Assembly (NCBI GenBank): GCA_031841125.1
Contig: CM063107.1
Span: forward strand, 48,249,497-48,313,496
DNA length: 64,000 nucleotides
Direction of reading: 5' to 3'
From: Acanthococcus lagerstroemiae
Lineage: Eukaryota; Arthropoda; Insecta; Hemiptera; Eriococcidae
The position numbers were made by a program, and so were the translations under genes. Positions 35,276 through 46,510 of this stretch are shown piece by piece (position 1 is the first letter of the stretch; each line of letters starts with the position of its first letter). A model generated the notes under the pieces. The model did not search any database and was not told the DNA's origin. It worked only from the letters and a program-made list of their open reading frames with translations.

Positions 35276-35589
35276 TAAAGAACTGTTACCGCTTTTCTAG
35301 ATTTCAAGTCAGTTTTACTCCTACCCGCTTCCGTCACCGGTAAGAATTTCGATTTTAGGGACTCTAGCCACCGTCGGTTCGAAATTTTGATGCCATATTC
35401 GCAACTAGCGAGTACAATAATGTTTCAGTTGGTCTCAGTTTTCATAGTCGAGTGAACTTCTCCCGTCAAGCAACGTGAAATTTGAATACGATGGGTTACT
35501 TCGAATAACATTAAAAGTGCAGATTCTTATGAGATATTTGGAATCAGCGACCCAAAGAACCCCATTTTGATGTTTCGTTCAATTTTCTT

Positions 35590-35891
35590 TCTTTGCTTGT
35601 GCCATGGTGTGTTGGGACGTATGGCGATGCACGCATGCCAAAGTGGTCCCTATGACACCGCACCCCCGGCCCCTGAAACTACCCTTTCGAGTATCACATC
35701 AGTGTCTGGAGGGACGCTTTAGGGCCGGGCCCGAACCCCCATTTCTCCGTGCCGCAACTGTGCGCGCATCCTGCCAGGGCCACCATGGGGTTCCCTATTG
35801 ACCGAGGTCCGCGCTCCGTGAGCGCTCGCCTGGAATTCAGGCCCCCCTCAGCCAGACGTACCGCCTCTTCATTCTCCGCTCCAGCCCTTAC
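35590..35891 (-). mobile_element. Probable 3' untranslated part of the R1-type LINE
   Basis: GC-rich sequence continuous with the minus-strand R1 coding remnant that ends at 35892; GC content drops back to the local level near 35590. No clear poly(A) or target duplication is visible; only a short T/C-rich run (35580-35600, plus strand) stands at the expected end. Confidence 0.45.
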
Positions 35892-37560
35892 CTACGGGCG
35901 AGCTTTCGACCACTCTGTCTCCATCTTCTTCCTCATGATGGCTGAAACGAAGGCCGACACACGGTTCCATCCGCTTTGGCTCCTCAGCATCTCTGGGACC
36001 AGAGTATCCGGCTCAAGGCGGCCGATTACGTCGTCGTCGTCGTCCTCCTCTCCTCCGGGATCGATCAGTACCCCCATGTCGCTCTTGCACCTAGGCCTCG
36101 CAATCGAATAGGGTATGCCATGGTGTATCCTCCGCTCCTCGTCCGTAGTGTGTGCACTCAGCGCTTGGCGTTATCCCTATCCGATGCAGGTACGTGCCGA
36201 AACACCCGTGACCACTCAAGACTTGGGTCAGGTGCAAGTTCAGATTGCCGTGCTTCCTACCCGTCCACAGGTCGATGTCACGAATCAGCCCTGTGGTCCA
36301 TTCGCCTTTGGATGAATGGGCGAGCTGTCCTTCCATTTCTGGAACGTGGTCAGCTGAATGCCACACGGTCCGCCTTCTCCGCCGCCCTTCGGAAGTGCTC
36401 ACGGAACGACAGCTTCCCGTAGAACCACAGCCCCAGGTACTTCAGCACTGGATATGGCGCGATCTCCACGCCTTTCAGCACGAACGTGGGTTGGTCGTAC
36501 TTGCGGCGCACCGTAAACAGAATAGCTTCCGTCTTCTGCACCGCTAAGCACTCGGCCAGCATCTCCAACGCCTGGTTGGCTCACGGTGTGACCTCCGCTG
36601 TTGACTCGGCTTGGCACACCATCAGCGTATAGGCATAGCCAATGAGTTTCACGCCTGGTGGGAGTGCCAACCGCAGCAGTTCGTTGAAGGCGACGTTCCA
36701 CTAGGTAGGTCCAAGGACCGATCCCTGAGGAACGCCGCACGTCATCTCGTGTAACTGGTCCAGCTGCCGGTTCCATCTCTATTCGGCGTCCACTGAAGTA
36801 GCTCCGGATGATCCGCACGAGGTAGCCCAGTACCCGCGCCGACTCCGAGGCCTCCACAATACGCGTGTACGGTATCGAGTTAAAGGTGTTCCGGGTGTCG
36901 AGACTGACTGCCGCGCAGAACTCCCGCTCGCGCATCGCCTTCTCCGCCATCTTCTTCAGCTTGAGTGCGGCGTCCGCCGTCGAACGGCCGGTTCTGAAGC
37001 CGTACTGGCTGGTCGATATCGTCCTCCGCGTCTCGAGGTGCGCCTCCAACCTGTCCACGATCGTTCTCTCGAATATCTTTCCTACGGTGTCGAGCAGGCA
37101 GACAGACCGGTACGAGGACGGCTGTCCGTCTGGTTTCCCTGGCTGCTTGATGAGGGCCAACCGTCTTCCATCTGCTCGGAAATGTCCCCTCCTGCAGCGC
37201 TTGGTTGAACACGTCTATCAAAAGGGACGGATCCGCTCGATGGACTGCCTCCCACATGACGTTCGGGATCATGTGTGGGCCTGGCGCCTTCCTCTTCTTC
37301 GTCCGGATTCGGTCGATAGCGCTGTCCACTTCTCCGGTGCTCAGTAGACGGAACTCCTCCGGCACCTCGTCAGACAATGCCGGTAGTGGGCGCTGCGGAA
37401 ACAGTTCCTCCACGACCTGCTGCAACACTCTCGGCTCCATACGGCTCGTCCCCGACGCCCTCCCCGGCTTTCGTCATCACCAGTTTGTATTGTCTTGTGC
37501 CATATCCGTATTTGAACTTCGGTAACCATATCTGGACTCCGGATGTAGTAATCCAATCAC
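35892..37560 (-). pseudogene. R1-clade non-LTR retrotransposon ORF2 remnant (reverse transcriptase and C-terminus)
   Basis: Read on the minus strand, blocks appear in R1 order but in changing frames. About 37490: YKLVMTKAG. 37360-37210: RKAPGPHMIPN and GTFPSRWK. 37160-36990: KQPGKPDGQPSSYR, CLLDTVGKIFER and QYGFRTGRSTADA. Near 36900: motif A as SLDTRNTFNS, keeping its Asp. 36718-36736: motif B GVPQGS, then an in-frame TAG (36701-36703). 36626-36637: YADD reads YAYT. About 36380-36090: the C-terminal HLTQVLSGHGCF region and a knuckle that has lost one Cys. 35892-36077: DTLVPEMLRSQSGWNRVSAF to the terminal stop. Endonuclease and ORF1 are absent, so it is 5'-truncated. Loss of both catalytic Asps of motif C means it cannot function. 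GC content is far above the flanks. Plus-strand frames here are shadows. Confidence 0.88.
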
Positions 37561-37574
37561 GGCTTACTTTGCCG

Positions 37575-38060
37575 GTTAACCTTGGATCGTCAACTTCAGA
37601 TGACCCCACATTTGACACATAAGTTAAATTACCTCCTAACACAAGTGCCCCCCTTGATACTTAGAAAGGCATGTTGCATTGAAAATGTGGAATTTCGAGA
37701 AATCCCCGCTTGTTGACAAAAACGAGATACCGAGTCATTAATTTACCTCAACCACCGAATTTTTCGGATCGTCAACTTTGGGTAATCCCACATTTGACGG
37801 ATTAGTCCAACCGCCTCCCCCATATATAAGTACCCCCTAATACTTACTCTTGACAGAAACGGATACTGGGGATTGTTTTCTCCAACCACCGAATTTTTCG
37901 GATCGTCAACGTCGGGTAATCCAACATTTGACGGATTAGTCAATTTACCCCACCCTCTACCACATAAGTACCCCTGATGCTTAGAAAGGTATGTTTTATT
38001 GGGAAAGTGTAACTTGGAAGAATCGCAGCTGTTGACAGGAGTGGGACCCTGAGGGCAATT
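37575..38060 (+). repeat. Three-unit tandem repeat (GGATCGTCAAC units)
   Basis: Units begin with GGATCGTCAAC at 37584, 37766 and 37900 (spacing about 182 and 134). Each continues with a CCACATTTGAC or CAACATTTGAC phrase, then TTA(A/G)T, CAC(A/T)TAAGT-type text and TTAGAAAGG(C/T)ATGTT in units 1 and 3. Unit 2 is internally deleted. It starts next to the R1 remnant's 5' edge. Confidence 0.75.
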
Positions 38061-38069
38061 TACCCCACC

Positions 38070-38525
38070 CACCCAATTGTAGCTCTCTCCCCCTGCAGAA
38101 GTCTTAAAAACACTAAAATGGAAATTAATGTAGGTACACAGTGTCTACACTTAGCTTCGTGGTTGATGGCGACTTAAAGTGAACAGTACTGCAAATTCAA
38201 TGTTGAAAACTTTTTCATTCCAACGCGTTCTTGACTGCGTACTTGGAGGCGGTACCAGTGGTGTAACTTACAAATTTGGCACCCATTCATTTATAAGAAA
38301 TGGGAGCCCGGATGCCGGGCATCGTTGGCACCCTTTCCGTTATGCCCCTGAGCGATACTAAGCCAAGAACACGTCCGAAAGAAAAAGTTTTTAGTGCTGA
38401 AATTGTGCGGTTCATCCTGAGTGAAATGAGCCACTGACTACTGGACTAAGTGCAAAAACCGCGTAACTACATTTATTCCAATCTCTTTTTAGACTTCTGC
38501 TTCGAGAAGGGGGTTGAAACTTTGT
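38070..38525. other. Spacer between inverted repeat partners, possible hAT MITE end at 38257
   Basis: CAGTGGTGTAACTTACAAAT near 38257 resembles a hAT MITE left end ('CAGTGGCGTAACT...'), followed by GGCACCC at 38278 and again near 38329. A right end is not recognisable. No gene here. Confidence 0.35.
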
Positions 38526-38645
38526 GGATGGGGTAAACTACCCCTCAGGATCTGATTCCTGTCAACTGCGTGAATTCCCCGAAGTTGTAAATTTCCAACA
38601 CAATATGCCTTTCCGAGCAGCATGGAAGTACCTATATCCAAGGAG
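38526..38645 (-). repeat. Inverted partner of the 37.9-kb tandem unit
   Basis: The reverse complement of this segment (GGTACTTCCATG, GAAAGGCATATTGTG, AGTTGACAGGAATC, CTGAGGGGTAGTTTACCCC) matches the third tandem unit at about 37965-38065, including the ACCC end. The pair encloses about 460 bases and could be the two arms of an old foldback element. Confidence 0.65.
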
Positions 38646-38649
38646 GTAA

Positions 38650-41230
38650 TTCAACCCAAAGGGTTACGAATTCGTCAGATGGGGAGATTTTCTGAAGTTC
38701 GATTAAGGTTAATTTCCTCAAATCTTTTCGACTGTACTCAAATCTAATGGAGAGTATCAAGTAAGATTTCTGTAGTCTCATTAGCCTGCTTGATGTCACT
38801 CTAAGTGATTCCGAGTTATGGTCTACATGGCCACGTTGAAGTGATTTTTCTTGTTCGAAAGATAAGTCTTCTCTAGATTTCTCGTCTCCTCTCGACCGCA
38901 CTCGACTAGGTTAAACTCAGTTCTGAGAAGAGCTATGTAGCCTCTAAAATTAGTCCAATTCTTCTCTTATGTTCAGGAGCAGCAAAAGAAAATCTTCTCC
39001 AGTTTTCTCAAGTGTTTAAAAAGTTGTATCGAACAATCTCTATTTACTAGTACATCGAAGTTTGAGAAAAAAGTGGCACGGATGTGAGGCGGCGCGATAA
39101 GTGACTTCTCGAGGTTTCAGTTTCTGAAGCGGAGAAGTACTGAAGCCTCTCCTCCCTCTGAAAAAGTCGTCAGTTGGCAGAATTAAATCTTTTAATCAGC
39201 AAATACTCAAAAGGGCAGCCTTTCGTTTTCCTTTATTGCACGTTTATGTTCAGCGTTTTTTGTCAGTTGAATGAACTAGATCCTCGGTTTTGCAAAATTC
39301 CAAAAGTGAGGAGCATCTTCTGTCTCTATGTTTCCGCCTAGCATGGCTGATATTTTTAATTTCCGTGCCATATGCCCTTATTCTGGGATTCAAAAGACGA
39401 TTTTCTTATCTCTGTCAAATAGTGAGTAGTATCTGCAGACCTGCACTTTGAGTCAGGAACGTACCGAGATGGCTTTGTAAGACACGAGGATTCTAGTGTA
39501 ACTCCACTAATTGAAAAAATGGTGAGATCGACGAACAAGAGGAGAAAGACTTGTCTTTTTAAATGTTACCAGCCGAACATTCCGTTTTTTTTTGCTATGG
39601 AGGTTATGAAGATCAGCGCGGTGAAAAGATCTGATTTTCTGGATTTTCAAATGTTGCTTGTTGATCACTCGATTTTTCTTAGTAACGCAGAGTAGATTTT
39701 TAATATCAACACGATGAAAAAGTCGGACGACCTCCCAAGTTTAGCGAGCTTTGGTTCCAAATTTGCGTGTCAGCTGATGAGAATGTTCAAGAAGTACTCG
39801 TGGATACATCTTTGTCATAGCCGGAAGTTCCTTCCCCGGTGCTAAGGGTTTTGAAAGATGGAGTGGAATGTCCAACAATTTTTAAGTGTACGAAGCATAT
39901 TTCATCACGAGTCGTTTAAAACACTCAACTGTTACTGAAAGATGTTCCATTGCAGGCTCGGTACCAGAATTCTTCTGGGGGGGGGGGGGATTTCATGGAA
40001 AATTCATTTGCAACCGAAGGGAGCAAAATTTTTTCAAGTTTCCCAAATTGGCTCTGTGCTATTGGATTTTCTGGAGTTGGGAGATTGAACTTTTCTTCGA
40101 GATTTTTTAAAATTTTAAACCCTGGAAATTTTTTTAAAGAATCTGCGGCTCAGTGAGTAACTTGTGCAACAGTGATAAAACTGTTTTGATCATAGGATTC
40201 AATGTTTTCCATGTAAATTACCGAGGCTTACGCTTCTCTGTTTCGCGATCACTCGTTTCATGACGGCGCCCACACTTCTGTCGGCTGTACAACTTTTCAA
40301 CCTAAATTCTTTCTATTCGTTCAATTTGGCTGAAAATGGTACTTTTTATTTACTCGGTATAAGAAAGTTGGGATTGCTTGCAGCTCGACGATTAATCAGA
40401 TCAGTATTTTTATAATTTTAAATTTCAGCACATCCTGCCCTCATCCTCAATTGGTGTACGTGAGTTTCGTGTTAACGTTGTTTTTCTTTATGTTCGTCGC
40501 AATTTATACGGCACTCTCTTTCCTCCTTCACCCCATGGCTGAAATCCGAATTACGCTACTGTGTGTCAGCGTTTCATTGACCTTTCCCATGGCTTTATGT
40601 TATCATATGTACATGTATACAGCAGCGACGCGACCAGTTTTCTACCGTTAATATTGTCCACTGAAGCTTATGGTTGTTACATGGAGTACAAAGACTGAAA
40701 TATCTGTTATTTGCATTATACGTACCTAATTAACTAATTTAATTTATTGTTGCGAAATTATTAATGTTATGTAAATGTTCGCTGCAGAAATGCGATTTAG
40801 TCGTAATTTACTGTCTCGAAGTTTCTGATATTGCATTTCATTATTCGCTCCCGCATTACATCCGAGTGTTCTTTCATTCGGGTTAAAGAAGCTTAAAACT
40901 TGTCATTCCTTGAGATTAAAACTACATTCCCTTAAATTTAACGTTAGTGAGTGAAAAATTAGCAGGTCCGTAGCTTTGTCCACATGTAGGACCCACAGTC
41001 GAAAACTCAGGCTCCGCTAGAACACCCAGAAACACCCGAATCTGCCGTTTTCAGTCGCTTGGTGCCCGACGATTCACAATTCGATACGTGGAACAGTACT
41101 CGGGTGTTCCTCGGTGCTCTAATTCCGAAGGACTTTTATAGATCATACAAGATCCCCTGCTTTGCCTCGAAGAATTCTTTCTGTTATTGGCTGAAAGTTA
41201 GCGAACCCGTAGTCAGGTCCATGACCTGTA
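38650..41230. other. No supported gene; unique CG-bearing patch near 40.66-40.92 kb
   Basis: Mostly AT-rich. A G-run lies at about 39977-39989. 40660-40920 contains TTAACTAATTTAATTTATTG and other homeodomain-like cores with no repeats, a possible conserved element. Frames at 40451-40651 and 41059-41532 are unsupported; the latter runs through an inverted repeat. Confidence 0.35.
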
Positions 41231-41237
41231 AACGAAG

Positions 41238-41484
41238 ATGCCAATTCCAAAACGTACTATTTCCAAAATTCACAATCATAAAGGACCTAATATCACCATG
41301 GAGAAAGTACGTTTTGGAATTGGTAAACAAAAACAATGAAGACTTTCACCGCTTAGACAGAGAACGCGAACAGATTTCCGCGTACGTCATGATTGCAAGT
41401 TGTAGGGAACCAAATTCCCCGCTAGGTGACGCTAACATTGCCAAAATCGATTTTTTTGGAAATCATACGTTTTGGAATTGGCAT
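41238..41484. mobile_element. Small TIR element, 247 bp
   Basis: ATGCCAATTCCAAAACGTA (41238-41256) is perfectly inverted at 41466-41484. A third, internal partner TACGTTTTGGAATTGG lies at about 41307-41322. A MITE-like structure is likely, but no flanking duplication was found. Confidence 0.65.
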
Positions 41485-41547
41485 ATTTTTAACGAAATCT
41501 CAGGGTCTACAGGTTTTTTGTTTAACGTATAATATTCACTCCACCGA

Positions 41548-41755
41548 CTTTTTTCCCTAATTTTCTCTCCACCCGCCCTTTCGAGCATTACTTCAGAGAC
41601 GTTGGGGAGGCTGTTAAGGCTGTCTTAGCCCTCTTCCCTTCTGGCCGAAAAACCGGCCTAGGTCGAAAATTCTGGCGAGTTGCTACGTGGGCTCGAACCC
41701 GGGACCTTCGGATTCTGAGACCAACGCGCTATCCACTCGGCCTACCAAACCTCAC
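41548..41755 (-). mobile_element. tRNA-derived SINE, minus strand
   Basis: On the minus strand the 5' end is tRNA-like: A box TAGGCCGAGTGG and B box GGTTCGAGCCC separated as in a tRNA, then GTAGCAACTC, TTTTTCGGCCAGAAG, TCTCTGAAGTAATGCTCGAA and an AAATTAGGGAAAA end. It matches the copy at 62608-62822 through its full length. The tRNA part has no need to fold as a functional tRNA. The target duplication is not found. Confidence 0.85.
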
Positions 41756-41759
41756 CCCT

Positions 41760-43946
41760 CCCCTTCCGCTTCGGAAAAGTTTCTATATCGTATCGTAGTA
41801 ATGATTCTGTGACATGAATACGTAGAGCTCAGATTAATAATCTTAGTTATGGATTGGCGGTAGAGCAATTTTAATTGGATCATCGGTACACGGATGTTGC
41901 GGGGGAGGGGGGAGGGTCAAAAACATGAAAACATCAGTTGAAACTCGGATTTTCTTTTGTGGCAGAGGAGGAGGTAGGATAAAGTATCGAAAACGGATCT
42001 TTGACTCATTCATGGGATCTTCCAAAAAGCCGGATCAAATTAAAGTAAGTGCTTTCGTGTTCCATTTTTTATGCATGTGTTTACTGTCGGATGAAGTTAT
42101 GAAAAGTTTCCCATACCGAGTGGCCTGTTACAAATATGAAACTTGAAAGAACCTCAAAAAAGCACTGAAACCTGACAGTATAAAAAGGGTGTATTTTTTA
42201 ACCCGAATATAGTGGGGAGGACTGGTTTATCATAACTGCAGTTGCTGACATAGGCGACAACTTGCAATTTTTTGGCAGGTGCTCGTGCTCAATAGTCAGC
42301 AAGTCCCAGAAAACAAGAAAGTTTTTTTTTAATCGTCATTTTTTAGTATTTGCAAATGGTAAATATCAAGTATGTGCTATGTATACTCAGGTATTATTTA
42401 ATTAGGTATATAAGAAGTTGATGAACATAGCTTACTAATAACGCAATTTCGCAAAAAAGTGTCTTACCTGCTTCTTTCCTGTACCCATCATTTTAAGTGA
42501 AGCGAGGTCAGAGGAAGCCAAAATGTGTTCTGGCATTTTTTTGTAGAATTCGTTGCTGCAGCGCCTCATGATTACCACAGTTGCTTAAATTTGCTTAGTT
42601 TTCTAACTACGAGTGTGATTGAAGGGGGTTGCCCTCTCCTAGTCGTAAACCCCTGATTACTCTGTTACGACTGATCCACAGTCTGTGGACACTCGATAGA
42701 CTTTTCAGATTTATCAACAGACGGACTCGGATGATATCAGTCAGTCGTTTTATAACTCGATCTCGAATCTTCACTCTGGCCAAAATTCTATATAACTGCG
42801 ACACAAAACTCCTTATACTCACGACAGAAATCGTTTACGAAAACTGCTGCTGCAAATTTACGGGATGCACTCTCGTGTTCGCAGCAGCCTGGTAGTGTGC
42901 AAGATGAAAATTTTGCGATATATAATCTACCTTGAAGCCATCTCTGGTGACTTCGGTGTAGCGAATGAAATTGGAATACGTAAATTGTCTCGTTGCTGCT
43001 TGCTCGTAAGAAATATTTTTGTGTTATCGGATCACGGGGGCGCCTTTCCCTGTGTACAACTTTCGAAAATTCATTTCGCTCTTGCAGTTTCTCTTCGTAT
43101 AGCTTGTCAAGTACCGGAGCATACAGCACATCAGTCTGATCTGCTTCTCGATCGTACCAGACGTCCAAAGATCGTGGGCCGATGGACGAAAATTTAATCT
43201 GGATAGCACAAAATGTTCCCGCTGAAACGTCGATCGACGCCTGCGACAAATCCAATCTTTTGTTTTTCTACCGTGAATAAATATGGTAAAAAATGCGTTT
43301 GCCATCTGTCCGGGTATTATGAATTTTGCGTAAAAAGGAAATTCAGCGGCCTGCGAACAACAGTTGTGTGGGGCAGGGGCAGCCAGCCCTTCTCCGTAAC
43401 AGGCCTTTCATATTCGTATCACGTTTGTGCGAGAAGAAAAAGGCCACGCACATAGCAGCTTTCTTTGTTTGACAGATCAAAAACTGGAATGTACACTGCA
43501 CAGTACTGCTCGGTGGTACTTGGGCCGTGATTTGAATAATTTAATAGTTTTTAAACGCGGATTCTTTAGCTTGTTTAACTATACACAGAGAAGCACAGCG
43601 GGACCAATTACGATTTAACGAACATTGTTTTTTTTTTTCTCGAGAAACAGTGAGAACGGAAGAGGAACAAAAACGGCGGGGTAATCATGTCAGCCTGATG
43701 GTTATGGTAATCGTTGATTCGTGTAAATGTCAAAAGATGCTATTTCATTCCACCCATTCATGTTGATGTCTGTAAAGGTATTTTTACTCTCTTTTTTAAA
43801 CGTTCCGCGAGTCTGCGATTTTTTTTCCTCGTTTTTATAACGCGCATATTTGAATAAGTAATTGAAACCGATTTGTAAGGGGTGAGTTGAAAATCATTTT
43901 GATACTGGGTTAGATTCTCCAAGGATTGATTCCACTCGATAAGACA
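41760..43946. other. No supported gene; unique island at 42.6-43.6 kb
   Basis: 42600-43640 lacks repeats, carries many CGs and shows long overlapping frames on both strands (a 155-codon minus frame at 42788-43255, a 110-codon plus frame at 42865-43197). None has a recognisable domain. Both strands being open suggests composition or a conserved non-coding element; an undetected exon cannot be excluded. Confidence 0.3.
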
Positions 43947-43950
43947 AATT

Positions 43951-44183
43951 GAAGGGTAATGAATCAAAACTCATATTTGCCATTTTACTTCGAGGGCGCA
44001 AATAGGCAAAATACTGTACACGGGTGCAGGAATATCTTTGCTGCGCCTGCGATTATGTAGTATGTTATACATATCGCACATTCACAAGCACAGCAAAGAT
44101 ATTCCTGCACCCGTGTACAGTATTTTGCCTATTCGCGCCCTTGAAGTAAAATGGCAAATGTGAGTCTTGATTCTTTACCTTTC
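43951..44183. mobile_element. Palindromic GAAGGGTAA MITE copy 1, flanked by AATT
   Basis: The left half (GAAGGGTAATGAATCAAAAC, then TTTGCCATTTTACTTC, GCAAAATACTGTACACGG, TGCAGGAATATCTTTGCTG) is inverted in the right half up to TTTACCTTTC at 44183. Only about 40 central bases lack a partner. AATT lies outside both ends (43947-43950, 44184-44187). Non-coding. The second full copy is at 59543-59766. Confidence 0.9.
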
Positions 44184-44189
44184 AATTGA

Positions 44190-44860
44190 ACTCGAAGTTC
44201 TTTCGCAATTTCGAAAATCTAGAGTTGGCACCAAGGCCACCAATGGTGGCTCCGGCCGTCGCTGGGGCACTCTCTGTGATAAATCTCAATAAATCTTAGT
44301 TCAGCTTAACGAGTTTTGAAAGGACAAGTGAGTCTGAACATGGTGAGTCCTGGGAAAGTGTAGGAAAGTCTGTATTTTAGTGACTCTCAAGGGAGTCTGA
44401 CTCGAGTCTTCACGAATTTCTGGAGGTTATTCTGAAGATTTTCTAGAACGGGCTTGAAGTGGAATCTATTTTTAAGATCCGTCAGTGATACAAGGTACTA
44501 TGGAGACGAATCTAGTGTGACGTGAGGGGACCGCCTAGGGTGTTTGCCTCAAGCCTGGCCCGCTCAGAGAAGTCCGAGCATACTAACTTGCAACTAAGAA
44601 CCTCTGAAATGAAATTTAATGAAATTGAGAACATTTTTTTACTCGCTCCATTCGCTAATATTTACGCTGAAATTATTCCAAGAGAGACGTCGCCCGGGAC
44701 CCGGTTTTCTCTCCACACGGTCGGGAAAATTTTCTGTATTTTGATTATGCATCTGACTAGAAAGTTGTACTTTGAGGTAACAAATCTCATAAAGAAATAT
44801 CAAGATTCAGGTTTCACTCGAAGAGGAAAGATATAAATGTTATTGAAGGTTTCTCTCCGT
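44190..44860. other. No supported feature
   Basis: Intergenic sequence with a GAGTCT/AGACTC-rich patch (44320-44420). The frame at 44522-44836 has no known domain. Confidence 0.35.
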
Positions 44861-44865
44861 AAAGC

Positions 44866-45083
44866 CTCTTTTTCAATTTACTCTTTCATCCCGAGCTCTG
44901 GAATCCACCCTTTTGAGCACTACCTCAGAGATGTCGGGAGACTGTTTAGGACTGTCTTAGCCATTCTTCTCTTCTTGACGAAAAACCGGCCTAGGTCGAA
45001 ATGTAGCGAGTTGTTACGTTGGTTTGAACCCGGGACCTTCGGATTCCGAGATCAGCGCGCTATCCACTCGGCCAACCAGACCA
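44866..45083 (-). mobile_element. tRNA-derived SINE, minus strand
   Basis: On the minus strand: TTGGCCGAGTGGATAGCGCG (A box) and a B box with one change (GGTTCAAACC), then CGACCTAGGCCGGTTTTTCG and the same 3' domain as the other copies, ending in an A-rich run. It is more diverged than the 62608 copy. No clear target duplication. Confidence 0.82.
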
Positions 45084-45318
45084 AACTGTTTGTAAATTGA
45101 GCTCGATCTAGCGACGGAGGACCAGTTCAATATTAGATCAGTTAAAAGCAAGAAACGGTGATCATTACTTTATATCAATTACTTCACGAGTTGAAATCGC
45201 AAGCTTATAATTAATTAAAAATACTTAGGTAACAATGTACATGCTATACATAACATAATTACGAGATTTAAAAAAAAAAAGGTGAGGTTGATTTTTATTA
45301 TCTTTCGATGTTGGAATT

Positions 45319-45972
45319 TCAGCTTAGCAGGCTAGACGCGATATCTACTGGAATCGTCGAAAACGTCGAAACAGTTCCCCGGGAGGACTCTGGAGAGGAG
45401 TTCTCAGTAGGCGGATTTTCGATGGGCAAGCGTACTAGTTTGGAAATAGGCCGGTCGTATTCCTTGTTCCCCAAACGAACGGTGACCTTTCGAACTAAAC
45501 CATCTGGTGACGGGTATGCACGAGTGACTAAGACCAGAGGACACGAATGCGGTTTTTTGAATCCGGATTAGAGACGAGCTCAATACTCGCGACTCGGATA
45601 TTTGCCTTTTTCTTCAGCCGCTTAGGCTGCTGGTTGAGATCTTTGAGGTATTCCCTCTAAGAACTCCAATAGTCTCGAAACATCTGATCGACGAAATGAT
45701 ACCGTTGACGAAGTGGTATCGGTGTAGGTTCCGGCTCAAGTTGGAACAGTAACTAATGGTTCCCAGTTGAAAAATGTCGGGGTCAAGTATCCTCCTTCGT
45801 GGCGGCAAACAGAGTGAGAATTGAGCGTCGTCTCAATTCTAAAAAATGAGGTGTTGTATTCTTCCAATGCCAAGACGCGCCCCTTTGTCACCTTCAACAA
45901 ACAACGTTTTAAGCTTGACTGAAAACTTTCTAGACGCTTCCAGGCATGTTTAAGACAGTTGCACACATTTTT
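45319..45972 (-). pseudogene. BEL/Pao LTR-retrotransposon pol remnant (integrase C-terminal part)
   Basis: Minus-strand blocks in BEL/Pao integrase order: RLESFQSSLKRCL (45930), LALEEYNTSFFRIETTLNS (usually '...EIEAxLNSRPL', with Arg-Pro replaced by His-Ser), LTPTFF (45770), PIPLRQRYHFVDQMFRDYW (about 45725-45670, other frame), an in-frame stop, then REYLKDL, and finally SPDGLVRKVTVR and YDRPISKLVRL before a terminal TGA at 45319-45321. These match the end of BEL/Pao pol (tail of the integrase core and the C-terminal domain). Frame changes and a stop make it non-functional. Gag, protease, RT and RNase H are absent and no LTR is identified nearby. A plus-strand frame at 45308-45571 is its shadow. 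Confidence 0.8.
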
Positions 45973-46156
45973 CAGACTTCCAAGATTTTTCCAGGGCTCT
46001 TCGCTGTCGCCCGGATTCGTTAAATTTTATTTTAAAATATTGAATATTTATGTATTTTCTAATTCTCAAAATTAAAATAAGAACTTTTAACTGAATTATT
46101 CGGATACATGAAAAATATTATCACAGGTTTCTAAGACTCACGTTATTCTAAAACTC

Positions 46157-46170
46157 TTAAAGATGCGCCG
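46157..46170 (+). repeat. Left 14-bp target-site duplication of RTE copy
   Basis: TTAAAGATGCGCCG, identical at 46547-46560 after the (TTA)n tail. Confidence 0.95.
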
Positions 46171-46510
46171 TACAAAACAAACTACCGGGCATCGAAAACA
46201 TAATAACCGCACATAGGAAACAGAAATGGAACTGGGCAGGCCACGTCGGAAGACTTACAGACAACAGATGGACCCAAAGAGTGACAGTTTGGAACCCATA
46301 CACCCCAAGGAAAGTGGGAGGGCAGGCGGTAAGATGGAGGGATGCTTTCGATTCATTTTTAAAAAACAAATTATACCACAGAATAACGTGGGACAGAAGA
46401 GAATGGGAAAGACTGAGGGAGGCCTTTGCCCACAAGCAGGGTATGGCGCGATAGGAGTCTGCGTACTCCAATAATATGTATACCCAGATATAATTTCGCG
46501 CAATAAAGGC

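Noticed and set aside
36091..37642. Plus-strand frames across the GC-rich block
   Set aside because: Shadows of the minus-strand R1 reverse transcriptase remnant.
37575..38060. CRISPR-like array
   Set aside because: Only three diverged units of unequal length, no short conserved repeat with unique spacers, and an animal genome context.
41059..41532. 157-codon plus frame
   Set aside because: It runs through a 19-bp perfect inverted repeat (41238/41466) and an internal third copy, and has no known domain; most likely a chance frame in a MITE.
41683..41752. tRNA gene on the minus strand (A and B boxes present)
   Set aside because: It shares a SINE-specific 3' domain with two other copies and is not a free-standing tRNA; same for 45010-45083 and 62608-62682.
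42788..43255. 155-codon minus frame and 110-codon overlapping plus frame
   Set aside because: Both strands are open over the same region and neither shows a recognisable motif; kept only as part of a unique island.
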